This document shows, piece after piece, positions 24,635 to 34,331 of a stretch of DNA of 64,000 nucleotides. Position numbers and translations under genes: made by a program. The notes under the pieces were generated by a model, which saw only the letters and a list, made by a program, of their open reading frames with translations, was not told the DNA's origin and did not search any database. This stretch comes from Desulfosalsimonas propionicica. GTDB taxonomy: Bacteria; Desulfobacterota; Desulfobacteria; Desulfobacterales; Desulfosalsimonadaceae. Numbering within the stretch: position 1 is the first letter of the stretch; each line of letters begins with the position of its first letter. The stretch lies in the NCBI RefSeq assembly GCF_013761005.1, contig NZ_JACDUS010000002.1, positions 1 through 64,000 on the forward strand, read 5' to 3'.

Positions 24635-25916
24635 AGGCGGCCGGGTTCTGGATCCGGAAGAATTTGACGGTCCGGCCGATATTTTCGTGGAAGACGGCCG
24701 GATTGCCAGGGTGCAGCCGGCAGGGCAGGGCGTTGAAGCGGGCTTTCCGGCAGATGCCGAAATTATCGACGCCCGGGATCTGCTGGTGGTGCCGGGGCTT
24801 GTGGACATGCACGTGCATCTTCGCCAGCCGGGCCAGGAATACAAGGAAACCATTGAAACCGGCACCCGGGCAGCCGCAGCAGGTGGCTTTACGGCTGTTT
24901 GCTGCATGCCCAATACTTCTCCGGTCAATGACTCGGAATCCGTCACCCGCTTTATCATCCAGGAGGCCGGGCGTCTGGGGTATGCAAGGGTCTATCCGGT
25001 GGGGGCTGTGAGCGTGGGATTGGCCGGTCAGCAACTGGCGGAATTCGGGGATCTGAAGACCGCAGGGGCCGTTGGTGTGTCTGATGACGGTCAACCGGTA
25101 GCGGATGCCCAGCTCATGCGCCGGGCCCTGGAGTATGCACGGGGAATCGGGATCTGCGTGATTTCCCACTGTGAGGAGAAGGCCCTGGCCGGGGGGACTA
25201 TGAACGAAGGGGTGGTGAGCACCCGGCTGGGACTGGCCGGCATTCCCAACGCAGCGGAAAGCATCATGGTCATGCGCGACATTGCATTAAGCGAGCTTAC
25301 CGGCACACCTGTGCATATCGCCCATGTGAGCACACGGCAGTCAGTTGAGGCCATCCGCGCGGCCAAAGTCGCAGGCATTGCCGTGACAGCCGAAACCGCG
25401 CCCCATTATTTCACTTTGACCCACGAGGCGGTAAAGGCTTATGAAACCCATGCCAAGATGAACCCTCCCCTGCGCACGGAAACTGACCGGCAGGCGGTGA
25501 TCGCCGGCCTGGCCGACGGCACCATTGATGCGGTGGCAACCGATCATGCGCCCCACGGGGTGCTGGACAAACAGCTCGAGTTTGATCAGGCGGCAAATGG
25601 GATCATCGGGCTGGAAACTGCCCTGAGCCTGGGACTGCGGTTGGTGGATGCCGGTCTCCTGAGCCTGGGGCAGCTGATTTCGGCCATGTCCAAAAATCCC
25701 GCCCGGATTATCCAAAAACCCTGCGGTCTGGTTTCAGGCCTGCCGGCTGATATCACCCTCATTGATCTTTCCGCCCGGTACACCTATCATGCGGCAGACG
25801 GCTATTCCAAAGCCCGCAATACCCCGTTTGATGGTTGGCAATTCAAGGGCCGCGCTAGATACACAATCGTGGGCGGTCAAAAGGTTTTTGATTCGCAAAA
25901 CCATGCAAACCTGTAA
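24618..25916 (+). CDS. pyrC: Dihydroorotase, class I
   Basis: The 432-residue amidohydrolase closes carbamoyl aspartate to dihydroorotate. The binuclear zinc ligands lie in [11 protein letters not shown] (about residues 57-67) and later histidines in SHCEE and AHVST, with the catalytic aspartate in ATDHAPH. This pattern is class I (Bacillus-type). The ATG at 24618 follows AGGAGG and is preferred over a GTG at 24609. The start lies within the end of pyrB. Confidence 0.95.
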   Translation: MQMWIKGGRVLDPEEFDGPADIFVEDGRIARVQPAGQGVEAGFPADAEIIDARDLLVVPGLVDMHVHLRQPGQEYKETIETGTRAAAAGGFTAVCCMPNTSPVNDSESVTRFIIQEAGRLGYARVYPVGAVSVGLAGQQLAEFGDLKTAGAVGVSDDGQPVADAQLMRRALEYARGIGICVISHCEEKALAGGTMNEGVVSTRLGLAGIPNAAESIMVMRDIALSELTGTPVHIAHVSTRQSVEAIRAAKVAGIAVTAETAPHYFTLTHEAVKAYETHAKMNPPLRTETDRQAVIAGLADGTIDAVATDHAPHGVLDKQLEFDQAANGIIGLETALSLGLRLVDAGLLSLGQLISAMSKNPARIIQKPCGLVSGLPADITLIDLSARYTYHAADGYSKARNTPFDGWQFKGRARYTIVGGQKVFDSQNHANL

Positions 25917-25934
25917 ACACTGCTGATTGTTGTT

Positions 25935-27332
25935 ATGACCGAAAAAGCCACATTGCTCATTGTTGACGATGAGCTGAGCATGCGAGAGTTTCTGGAAATC
26001 ATGCTTGGTGCCGAAGGCTACGGGGTGGATACGGCTGAAAGCGGACGCCGGGCCAAGGCCATGGTTGATGAAAATGCCTATGACCTGGTCCTGTGCGACA
26101 TCCGGCTGGGCGACATCAGCGGCCTGGAGGTGCTGCGCCGTGCCAAGGCAGATAATCCGGATACAGTGGTCATCATGATTTCCGCTTATGCCACCGCGGA
26201 AAACGCGGTGGAGGCTATGAACGAGGGGGCCTATGATTACCTGCCCAAGCCTTTTGACAATGATGAGTTAAAGCAAACCGTTGCCAAGGCTCTGGAACTC
26301 AAGACCCTTTCGGATGAAAAAAAACTGCTTGATGACGAACTGCAGCAGAGTATGCATTTCGGGCTCCTTGTGGGCAACAGTCCCAGGATGATGCATATCT
26401 ACGAGGTCATCGAGCAAATTGCGCCCACGCGCACCAACGTGATGATCACCGGGGAAAGCGGCACCGGCAAGGAACTCATTGCCCGGGCCATCCACAATCA
26501 AAGCAGCCGCAGTGACAGGCCCTTTGTGGTGATCAACTGCGGCAGCATTCCGGAAAGCCTGATGGAAAGCGAGTTTTTCGGGTATAAAAAAGGGGCGTTC
26601 ACCGGTGCTTCCCAGGACAAAAAGGGCCTGTTTGAGGCCGCCCACACCGGCACCATTTTTCTCGATGAAGTCGGCGAATTAAGCCTTCCCATGCAGGTGC
26701 GCCTGCTGCGGGTGGTCCAGGAGCGTTCCTTTAAGCCGGTTGGCTCCAATGATGACCTGTGCGTGGACATCCGCATTGTTTCAGCCACCAACAAGCAGGT
26801 TGAAGAAGAAGTCATTGCCGGCCGGTTTCGGGAGGATCTTTACTACCGGCTCAACGTGGTGGAAATCAAGGTGCCGCCCTTGCGGGAGCGAAAAGGAGAT
26901 CTGCGGGCGCTTGCCCAGCATTTTCTGGAAAAATACGCCCGGGATGCGGGCAAGGAAATGACCAAGATTTCCTCCTATGCCGTTGATTTGCTTCATAAAT
27001 ATGATTTTCCCGGAAATATCCGGGAACTTGAAAATTTAATTGAGCGAAGCGTCGCACTGTCGAGCACCAATATTTTGCTGCCCGACAACCTTTCCCTTTC
27101 CATTCACAAGCGCCGCTGGATCGAGGGGATTGAAAACCGGCGGTTTGACCTTGATGAAGTGCCCAAGGGCGTGTTTCTCGACAGCATCCTGGAGCAAATC
27201 GAGAGGGCCTACCTGGAAAAGGCGCTTTCCTGCACAAGCGGCAACAAGCACAAGGCCGCTGAACTGCTGGGCATCACCTTCCGCTCTTTCCGCTACCGGT
27301 GCAGCAAGCTGGGAATCGAAAAACCGGAATAG
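25935..27332 (+). CDS. Sigma-54-dependent response regulator, PilR-like
   Basis: The 465-residue protein has an intact receiver (D11, D12, phosphoacceptor D55, K105), a AAA+ domain with Walker A GESGTGKE (about 173-180) and an intact GAFTGA loop (about 220-225), and a C-terminal Fis-type helix-turn-helix. The FFGYKKGAFTGA context and the ending FRSFRYR resemble PilR, the activator of pilin genes, but no PilS kinase or pilus gene is adjacent. It starts 18 bases after pyrC. The target genes are unknown. Confidence 0.88.
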   Translation: MTEKATLLIVDDELSMREFLEIMLGAEGYGVDTAESGRRAKAMVDENAYDLVLCDIRLGDISGLEVLRRAKADNPDTVVIMISAYATAENAVEAMNEGAYDYLPKPFDNDELKQTVAKALELKTLSDEKKLLDDELQQSMHFGLLVGNSPRMMHIYEVIEQIAPTRTNVMITGESGTGKELIARAIHNQSSRSDRPFVVINCGSIPESLMESEFFGYKKGAFTGASQDKKGLFEAAHTGTIFLDEVGELSLPMQVRLLRVVQERSFKPVGSNDDLCVDIRIVSATNKQVEEEVIAGRFREDLYYRLNVVEIKVPPLRERKGDLRALAQHFLEKYARDAGKEMTKISSYAVDLLHKYDFPGNIRELENLIERSVALSSTNILLPDNLSLSIHKRRWIEGIENRRFDLDEVPKGVFLDSILEQIERAYLEKALSCTSGNKHKAAELLGITFRSFRYRCSKLGIEKPE

Positions 27333-27352
27333 CCTTAAAAGAGTTTTTTCAA

Positions 27353-29242
27353 ATGATCAATATTGAGGGATTGAACAAAAGCTACGGCGGTCACGTGTTG
27401 TTTGATGACGTGAGCCTTCGGGTCCATGCCGGCGAGCGCCTGGGGTTGGTGGGCAGAAACGGGCACGGCAAAACCACCCTGTTTCGGCTGATTATCGGAG
27501 ATGAGACCCCGGATGCCGGGAGCATTTCCCGGCCGAGAAATTACCGGATCGGTCATGTGGCCCAGCAGCTTATATTTTCCGCACCCACGGTGCTTGAAGA
27601 AGGCATGCGCGGCCTGCCGGCGGATCGGTCAGAGGCCCACTGGGAGGTGGAAAAGATCCTTGCCGGCCTCGGGTTCTGCCAGGCGGATATGGGCCGGGCG
27701 CCGGCTGAATTTTCCGGTGGCTACCAGATTCGGCTCAACCTGGCCAAGGTGCTGGTCTCCCGACCGGACATGCTTTTGCTCGACGAACCCACCAACTATC
27801 TGGATATCACTTCCATCCGCTGGATCCGCCAGTTTCTGGTCAACTGGCCGGGAGAGGTTTTTCTGATCACCCATGACAGGAGCTTCATGGACGGTGTGGC
27901 CACCCATATCGCCGGGATTCACCGCAGAAAAATCAAAAAGATCGCCGGCAACACGGAAAAATACTATACCCAGATTGCCCAGGAAGAAGAGGTGTATGAA
28001 AAAACCCGGCAGAATGACGAGCGCAAGCGAAAAGACATCGAGCGCTTTATCAGCCGGTTTCGGGCCAAGGCCCGCCTGGCCAACCTTGTGCAGTCCCGCG
28101 TCAAGACCCTTTCCAAGCTGACCCGAAAGGAAAAACTGGAGCAGGCCAAAAACCTGGATTTTTCATTTAACAGCCCCGGCTTTACGGGAAAATACATGCT
28201 TCAGGCGGAAAATCTCGCATTTTCCTATAACAGCGGACAAGCCAGTGAGCCGGCCGCCTGCCTGATTGACGATTTTTCCATGACCATCGCCCCGGATGAG
28301 CGGATCTGCATCATGGGCAGAAACGGGGCGGGCAAAACCACCCTGCTGCGTCTTCTGGCAGGGGAACTGGCCGCGCATGCCGGCCGGATTGAAAATCATC
28401 CCAACGCGGTCAAGGGCCTGTTTGAACAGACCAATATCCACACCTTATCCGATGAGCGCACAGTGGAGGAAGAAATCATGGCGGCCAACCCGGACATGGG
28501 CCGCCAGGCCTCCCGCAGCATCTGCGGGGCCATGCTTTTTGAGGGCGATCAGGCCCTGAAAAAAATCCGGGTGCTTTCCGGCGGGGAAAAATGCCGGGTC
28601 ATGCTCGGCCGGCTGCTGGCCGCCCCGGCCAATTTCCTGCTGCTCGACGAGCCCACCAATCATTTTGACATGGAGTCGTGTGACGCATTGCTGGCTGCCA
28701 TAGACGCATTTGACGGGGCCGTGGTCATGGTCACCCACAATGAAATGTTTCTCCATGCTCTGGCCCGGCGCCTGGTGGTTTTCCAGGGCGGGGGCATCGA
28801 GGTGTTTGACGGCACATATCAGCGTTTTCTGGAAAATGTGGGGTGGGAGGAGGACGAGCCGGCCGCCGGCCGGCGGCAGGACCCGGCGCAAAAAGCCGAT
28901 TGTGCCGGCCAGATCTCCAAAAAGGATTACCGCCGCCTGCGCTCAAAAATTGTGGCGGAAAAAAGCCGGGCCCTAAAGCCCGTGGAAGATCAGATCGAAG
29001 CGGTTGAAAACGATATTGTCCAATGGGAGCAGCAGCTCGGGGATTTAAACGCCCGGATGCAGGAAGCTTCGATAAACGGCGGGGGCCGGGAGATCGCCGA
29101 ACTGTCCCGGGCTCTGCATGAGTGCCGGCAAAACATTGATGCCGGTTTTGAACGCCTTGAATCCTTGTCGGCCAAAGCCGATGCCAAACGGGCGGAATTT
29201 GACGCGCAAATGGAACAACTCGACAACCAGCGGCCCTTTTAA
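27353..29242 (+). CDS. ABC-F family ATPase
   Basis: This is a 629-residue soluble protein with two ABC cassettes and no membrane domain. The first Walker A is GRNGHGKTT (about 34-42) with signature SGGYQIRL; the second is GRNGAGKTT (about 321-329) with signature LSGGEKCRV. The two are joined by the charged linker typical of ABC-F proteins, which bind the ribosomal E site. A C-terminal coiled coil follows (about 530-629). The ATG at 27353 is chosen; the reading frame extends upstream into the regulator gene. Subfamily (Uup, YheS or antibiotic resistance) cannot be settled by eye. Confidence 0.9.
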   Translation: MINIEGLNKSYGGHVLFDDVSLRVHAGERLGLVGRNGHGKTTLFRLIIGDETPDAGSISRPRNYRIGHVAQQLIFSAPTVLEEGMRGLPADRSEAHWEVEKILAGLGFCQADMGRAPAEFSGGYQIRLNLAKVLVSRPDMLLLDEPTNYLDITSIRWIRQFLVNWPGEVFLITHDRSFMDGVATHIAGIHRRKIKKIAGNTEKYYTQIAQEEEVYEKTRQNDERKRKDIERFISRFRAKARLANLVQSRVKTLSKLTRKEKLEQAKNLDFSFNSPGFTGKYMLQAENLAFSYNSGQASEPAACLIDDFSMTIAPDERICIMGRNGAGKTTLLRLLAGELAAHAGRIENHPNAVKGLFEQTNIHTLSDERTVEEEIMAANPDMGRQASRSICGAMLFEGDQALKKIRVLSGGEKCRVMLGRLLAAPANFLLLDEPTNHFDMESCDALLAAIDAFDGAVVMVTHNEMFLHALARRLVVFQGGGIEVFDGTYQRFLENVGWEEDEPAAGRRQDPAQKADCAGQISKKDYRRLRSKIVAEKSRALKPVEDQIEAVENDIVQWEQQLGDLNARMQEASINGGGREIAELSRALHECRQNIDAGFERLESLSAKADAKRAEFDAQMEQLDNQRPF

Positions 29243-30795
29243 AAAATCAAATCCTCTTCCTCCGGCTTCCAGAGAATCTTGTAGAGATCCTCTCTTCTGC
29301 TTTGCAGGTTGCGCACGCTTCCCTGCTGCCGCAGCTCCTTTAGCAAATCCAGGTCCAGGTCCACCATCAGCGTCATTTCCGTGTTGGGGGTGGCTTCTGC
29401 GGCAATGGCGTCATGGGGAAAGGCAAAGTCCGATGGCGTGAACACTGCGGCCTGGGAATACTGGATGTCCATGTTTTCCACCCTTGGCAGGTTGCCCACG
29501 CTGCCGGATATGGCCACATAGCATTCGTTTTCAATGGCACGGGCCTGGGCGCATCTGCGCACCCGCAGATAGGCGTTTTTGGTATCTGTCCAGTAGGGCA
29601 CCAGCAGGATGTTCATTCCTTTGTCCACCAAGTGGCGGGATAATTCGGGAAATTCAATGTCATAGCAGATCAGAATCCCGATTTTGCCCATGTCCGTGTT
29701 AAACACCCGCAGGTCGCTGCCGCCCCGCAAACCCCAGTACAGGGACTCGTCCGGGGTGATGTGGAGCTTGTACTGGGCATCCCAGGTACCGTCGCGCCGG
29801 CAGAGATAGGAGACATTGTAGAGGTGTTCGCCGGCGTATTCCGGCACGCTGCCGGCAATGATGTTGATGTTGTAGGCAAGGGCCATCCGGAGAAACGATT
29901 CTCTGAGCGGCTCGGTGTATTCAGCCAGCGACCGCATGGACTCGGCCGGGTTCTCCTGGTTGAAATTGCGCAGAAGCGGTGCGTTTAACATCTCGGGAAA
30001 CAAAACCAGATCCGAATTATAGCCGGCCACGGCATCCACGAAAAATTCCGCCTGCTGGATAAAATCATCAAACGAAGCAAAGGGGCGCATTTGCCACTGC
30101 ACCACGCCGATTCTGGGATAGGCTTTTCTGCCGCCGAACAGCTTTCGCTTTTTTTCATAATAGATGTTGTTCCATTCCAGCAGCACCCCGTAGGAGCGCG
30201 ACTGGCTGTCTTCGGGAATATAGTTTTTCAGAATTTTCTTGATGTGAAAATCATTGGCCAGCTGAAAGGACAGCACCGGATCATAGATTTCGTTGTTTTT
30301 GACCTTCTGGATGTACTGCTGGGGGGTGAGTTCCTCATGATACTCGTCATAGCCCGGAATCCGGCCGCCAAAAATGATGCCCCTGAGATTTAGTTCCTCG
30401 CAGAGTTCCTTTCTGGCGTCATAAAGGCGCCGGCCCAGGCGCAGGCCCCGGTAGTCGGGATGGACGAATATGTCGATGCCGTATAAGGCGTCTCCGGCCG
30501 GATCATGGCCGCTGATGCGGCTGCCGCCGATAACATCGTCGTAAGAGTGCTTTTCCTCGTAAATATCGGCGTTGACAATGATGGCAAGCGCTGCGGCTAC
30601 CACCTTTCCCTTGTCCTCGATGCAGATCTGGCCCTCGGGAAACCGGTGGATCAGGGTGTGAAATTCACTTCTGTCCCAGGCCCCCATCTTGTCGGGATAG
30701 ACCCGGTCCATGATTTCCTTGACATCCGGGTAGTCCCGCGTGATTAAATTACGAAGTTTGAGTTTGTGTTCAGATGTTTGACTGGTGCTATCCAT
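29239..30795 (-). CDS. GNAT acetyltransferase fused to a carbon-nitrogen hydrolase (nitrilase)
   Basis: The 518-residue protein has two enzymes in one chain. Residues about 14-205 are a GNAT-type domain, with the acetyl-CoA loop RGLRLGRRLYDAR near 115-127. Residues about 225-500 are a nitrilase-fold amidase with the triad Glu (FPE), Lys (YKLH) and Cys (LICYDIEFPE). Fused GNAT-nitrilase proteins are known in bacteria but their substrate is undefined. The ATG at 30795 is used. It overlaps the end of the convergent ABC-F gene by 4 bases. Confidence 0.88.
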   Translation of the reverse strand: MDSTSQTSEHKLKLRNLITRDYPDVKEIMDRVYPDKMGAWDRSEFHTLIHRFPEGQICIEDKGKVVAAALAIIVNADIYEEKHSYDDVIGGSRISGHDPAGDALYGIDIFVHPDYRGLRLGRRLYDARKELCEELNLRGIIFGGRIPGYDEYHEELTPQQYIQKVKNNEIYDPVLSFQLANDFHIKKILKNYIPEDSQSRSYGVLLEWNNIYYEKKRKLFGGRKAYPRIGVVQWQMRPFASFDDFIQQAEFFVDAVAGYNSDLVLFPEMLNAPLLRNFNQENPAESMRSLAEYTEPLRESFLRMALAYNINIIAGSVPEYAGEHLYNVSYLCRRDGTWDAQYKLHITPDESLYWGLRGGSDLRVFNTDMGKIGILICYDIEFPELSRHLVDKGMNILLVPYWTDTKNAYLRVRRCAQARAIENECYVAISGSVGNLPRVENMDIQYSQAAVFTPSDFAFPHDAIAAEATPNTEMTLMVDLDLDLLKELRQQGSVRNLQSRREDLYKILWKPEEEDLIF

Positions 30796-30995
30796 GCTGT
30801 TCCTTTTGGGCTGTTGCTTTTGGCTTTTGTTTCAGTTCCGGGCCGTGCCGTGCCGGAAATCCTTTCTGCAGGGGCAAAAAATCATCTTAACCTGCCCGAT
30901 TTCATGCAAGTTGACACACCGGACGAATCCGGCTATATAATAGGAATAAGATCCCATGTCCATAATAAAAAATATTTAAGGAAAAAATTAAGCAT

Positions 30996-31247
30996 ATGTC
31001 AAATCGCCGCCAGATGTCGGGCCAGGAAATGATTCAACTTGTTTGGGGTGCGGCCCTGCTGTTGATGGGCGTTGCCTTTTTCTTCCGGATTCCCCTGATC
31101 ATGGAGCAGGTTGCCGAAATTGAGCATTTTGACTCTGTCCGGATCTTTTTGCACATTGCCTTTTATCTCATGGCCATTATTCTGGCCGGCGGCGGAATTC
31201 AGAAATTATACCGTTTCCGGCAGACGCGGGAAGACACCGACGGCTAA
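30996..31247 (+). CDS. Small membrane protein, unknown function
   Basis: The 83-residue product has two predicted transmembrane segments (about 15-35 and 49-65) and charged ends, with a short loop between. I do not recognise the family. The ATG follows AAGGAAAAA. The stop is 53 bases before the GAF-GspE-like gene, so the pair may be coexpressed, and the membrane protein may be a partner of that ATPase. Confidence 0.65.
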   Translation: MSNRRQMSGQEMIQLVWGAALLLMGVAFFFRIPLIMEQVAEIEHFDSVRIFLHIAFYLMAIILAGGGIQKLYRFRQTREDTDG

Positions 31248-31300
31248 ATTTTTTGCGCGGTTTGATCAAATCGGTTTTCAGAGACATCGGGAAAAAAACA

Positions 31301-33637
31301 ATGAACAACGTTAAGCCATTTAACATGAAGTCCGGAAAAAAAAATGAGAAAGCCGATGCCTGTTATTTGAAATCGGAAGTGGCCTACCGAAGCAAACTCC
31401 AGGAAATCAGCAATGCGGTGTATGCGGCCGCCGATATTGACGGCATCCTCATTGATGCGGCCGGCGAGATTGTTGAAATCATGGGGGCCCGGCGCATCAC
31501 CATTTACTACATCGACGGCATCCAACGGGAACTGGTCTCCAGGTTCAAGTCCGGCGACGAGATCAATGAAATCCGTATTCCTGTCAACAAGCAAAGCATT
31601 GCGGGCTACTGCACGGTGACCCGGCAGATGGTCAACATCAGCAACGTATATGACAGCGCCGAACTGGCCGGCATTGACCCGGAACTGGGTTTTGACCGGT
31701 CCTGGGATGAGAAAACCGGTTTTGAAACCCGCCAGGTGCTGGCCGCCCCGATTGTTTTTCAATCCGTTGTGCTGGGTGCCATTCAGCTTATTAACCGCAA
31801 AAAGGGAGGGTCCTTTTCAGCCGGGGACGAAAAAAAGCTTTCCGAACTGGCCACCATCCTGGGTATTGCCCTGTACAAGCAGCAGCAGATGACCGCCCGG
31901 CTCAAAGGCCGGTTTGATCTGCTGCTGGAAAATTATATCATCACCCGGGAAGAGCTCGATGATGCCGTCATTGCCGCCAGGGAGCGCAACAAACCGGTGG
32001 AGCGCTTCCTTGTCGAAGATCTGGAGATCGACAAATCCGATGTCTTAAAGTCTTTGAGCCGGTATTACAACCTGCCGGCCGTGGAATACAGCGATGACAT
32101 GGATCTGCCGGCCGATATCATCGCAGGTCTGGATACCCGCATGATGGAAAAACAGGGATGCGTTCCGGCGGGTTTTGAAAACGGGGATCTGCTTGTGGCC
32201 ATGGCTGACCCGGGTGACCTGGAATGCCTTGCGATGATCCGGGAACAGTTTTCCAGTTACACGGTTCGTGCGGCCGTGGCCATGAAAAAAGATGTTTTAA
32301 ACATGCTCCGTTTGGCGACCGACATGCAATCCCGGCCGGCCGGGTCTCTGCAAACCCATGTTCTGACCGCCTCCGGGTCGGTGGACCAAGGGGATGAAAA
32401 GAGCGCTTTGTTGACTGAAAAAAGTCCTGAAGTGACCGAATTTCTGCGCAATCTCCTGGCAGAAGCCCGCAGGCGGAGCGCTTCTGCCATCCATTTCGAG
32501 CCGGAGCCGGATCAAATGGAAATCCAGGTGCGCTTTCGGACTGACGGGGTTTGTGCATCTGGTCAGACGATTTCAGACAGCCTGTATCAGGCTCTGGTGT
32601 TGCGGGTCAAGGCCATGGCGGGCCTGGATATTGCCCGGACGGGTCCCCATCAGCATGGCCGGTTGCGGTTTCAGGCAGAAGAGGGCCGGGATGCGGTTTT
32701 TCAGGTGACCATTATTGCCACTGCAGGCGGCCGGGAGGATCTTGTGCTGCGCAAGCAGCCTGCGGCAGCGCCCATGCCCATCGACGCCCTGGGCCTTGGC
32801 ACAAATACCTGGCAGGCGTTTGCACATGCGCTTGAACATGCTCACGGGCTGATCCTGGTTTCCGGCCCCCCGAAATCCGGGCGAACCACCACTCTGCACG
32901 CAGCTTTGGCGCAAATCAACGCAGAAGAAAAAAAGATCTGGACCGCGGAAAAACACCTGGAAATCCTCCAGCCCGGGATTCGGCAGGTCCGGGTGGAGCC
33001 GACGGCCAGCTATGATTATGCTGCAGCCCTGGAGTCATTTGTTTTAGCAGATGCCGACAGCATTTTAATTGACGATATACCGGACGGCAAAACCGCCAAC
33101 GCGGCTGTTTCTGCATGCCTGTCCGGCAATCTGGTTTTATCAGGATTTACTGGTCCGGGCGCTCCTGAGAGCCTGGCCCGGCTTGTTGTCATGGATGCAG
33201 ATGCCTTTCATCTTGCAGAGGCGTTGATTTGCATTTTGTCCCAGCGCCTGGTGAGAACCCTTTGCACCCGATGCAGGCAGGCCAGGCATCCGGGACGCAA
33301 AGAATATGATCAATTGGTATCCCTCTACGGCAAAGCCGCTTTTGCCCGGGATCTGGGCATTGCGTATTCCAAAGACCTGAGGCTTTATGCCGCAGCCGGA
33401 TGTCCGGAATGCAGCCATACCGGATACAAAGGGCAGATCGGGATTTTTGAACTACTTTCTGTCACCGACGGGATCCGGGACATGATCCAGACCCGGCCCC
33501 CGGGTCGGCACTTGGGTCCCATGATCCGGGAGCATGCCGTTGCCGGGGGCATGACCACACTGTTTCAGGACGGGGTTGCCAAGGTTTTTGCCGGACAATG
33601 CGACCTGACACAGGTGCGCAGGACCTGTTTGTCCTGA
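31301..33637 (+). CDS. GAF domain plus GspE/PilB-like ATPase with altered Walker motifs
   Basis: The 778-residue protein has a GAF domain (about 30-195), a GspE-N/MshEN-like domain (about 205-340) and a type II secretion/type IV pilus ATPase core (about 375-770). The family Walker A, GPTGSGKTTT, reads GPPKSGRTTT here, so the essential lysine is arginine (R528). The Walker B region, normally IGEIRD, is IDDIPD (590-595). The zinc-binding CxxC pairs (CTRC ... CPEC) are kept. This points to a non-hydrolysing or regulatory member that might bind cyclic nucleotides through GAF. The ATG at 31301 follows GGGAAAAA; the frame extends upstream but has no better start. Confidence 0.82.
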   Translation: MNNVKPFNMKSGKKNEKADACYLKSEVAYRSKLQEISNAVYAAADIDGILIDAAGEIVEIMGARRITIYYIDGIQRELVSRFKSGDEINEIRIPVNKQSIAGYCTVTRQMVNISNVYDSAELAGIDPELGFDRSWDEKTGFETRQVLAAPIVFQSVVLGAIQLINRKKGGSFSAGDEKKLSELATILGIALYKQQQMTARLKGRFDLLLENYIITREELDDAVIAARERNKPVERFLVEDLEIDKSDVLKSLSRYYNLPAVEYSDDMDLPADIIAGLDTRMMEKQGCVPAGFENGDLLVAMADPGDLECLAMIREQFSSYTVRAAVAMKKDVLNMLRLATDMQSRPAGSLQTHVLTASGSVDQGDEKSALLTEKSPEVTEFLRNLLAEARRRSASAIHFEPEPDQMEIQVRFRTDGVCASGQTISDSLYQALVLRVKAMAGLDIARTGPHQHGRLRFQAEEGRDAVFQVTIIATAGGREDLVLRKQPAAAPMPIDALGLGTNTWQAFAHALEHAHGLILVSGPPKSGRTTTLHAALAQINAEEKKIWTAEKHLEILQPGIRQVRVEPTASYDYAAALESFVLADADSILIDDIPDGKTANAAVSACLSGNLVLSGFTGPGAPESLARLVVMDADAFHLAEALICILSQRLVRTLCTRCRQARHPGRKEYDQLVSLYGKAAFARDLGIAYSKDLRLYAAAGCPECSHTGYKGQIGIFELLSVTDGIRDMIQTRPPGRHLGPMIREHAVAGGMTTLFQDGVAKVFAGQCDLTQVRRTCLS

Positions 33638-34190
33638 CCTTAGAAAAAACGATGATTTCATAAAAAGCTGTTTATTCCGCTGCAGCAGTATTTTTGCAGA
33701 AAGGAAATCCATAAGCAACTTGGCTGATCGGCGGCACGAAAAGGGAGTTTCCTCGCTTCATGAGCCTCCCGGAGACTCAATTTCCGCTCGGAAACCCGCT
33801 TTTCCGCGTCCCCGTCAGGGTAACGCAGTACAATTTCGGTATAGCGGAAAAAAAGGAATTTCATTGGAACTGTCTGAAACACTTCAAAAAAGTTGCTGTT
33901 CATTTTTGGTCCTGGCTGCAGTCATTGGGAATGCTGCCAAGGAAGTCCAAGGGCGGGGGATGTTTTCGAAGCGACATTGAGCGTTTTTGCGGAAAGATTC
34001 AACAAATGCCGAAGCGTGAAAATTTCAAATTGTCTGAGGCCGACAGGCCGAGTTTTTGAAATTTTAGCGAAGGCATTTGTTGAATCCGCAAAAATGGTCA
34101 GGAGCGAAAAAACTGCCCCCGACCGCAGGGCTTCCTTCCCTGGAGCCAAAAAAAATTTACCCCCGAATTTGTTTTGGCTTCGGATTATAC
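33638..34190. other. Non-coding interval with long palindrome
   Basis: This part of the 694-base gap before mce has no convincing gene. Reading frames on both strands lack ribosome binding sites and recognisable products. It contains a 111-base hairpin at 33984-34094, surrounded by weaker inverted similarity (roughly 33900-34155), and a copy of the short motif CGCAGGGCTTCCTTCC at 34124-34139. The promoter for the downstream operon begins at 34191. Confidence 0.6.
33984..34094. repeat. Long imperfect palindrome (hairpin)
   Basis: The outer arms TTTTTGCGG (33984-33992) and CCGCAAAAA (34086-34094) pair. Next, ATTCAACAAATGCC (33997-34010) pairs perfectly with GGCATTTGTTGAAT (34072-34085). Farther in, GAAAATTTCAAA pairs with the TTTTTGAAATTTT block, and the loop holds GAGGCC/GGCC. 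The stem is far longer than a terminator. It may be a MITE remnant or a repeat of the genome. Confidence 0.7.
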
Positions 34191-34219
34191 TTGACAGGCC
34201 CGATTGGCTGGTATTATAA
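34191..34219 (+). promoter_or_regulatory. Sigma-70-type promoter before the methylmalonyl-CoA operon
   Basis: A perfect TTGACA (34191-34196) is followed after 17 bases by TTATAA (34214-34219), overlapped by TATTAT. The match lies 110 bases upstream of mce, at the head of the long operon that runs to the fumarate reductase genes. The -10 element is ambiguous between the two overlapping hexamers. Confidence 0.6.
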
Positions 34220-34331
34220 CGCAGTTAAGGTAAGTAACACTTACATACACAAAAGAATACAGGAAAACCGGCATGCAGCAAAGCCGTATGAATTCCCACC
34301 GGAACCAAACACATATTGCGGGGTACGCATC

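Noticed and set aside
25935-27332. Definite naming as pilR
   Set aside because: The motif context resembles PilR, but no kinase or pilin genes are adjacent, so the symbol is left blank.
33658-33903. Minus-strand 81-codon frame between the GspE-like gene and the palindrome
   Set aside because: It lacks a ribosome binding site and domain pattern. It could be an eroded gene, but the evidence is too thin to call it.
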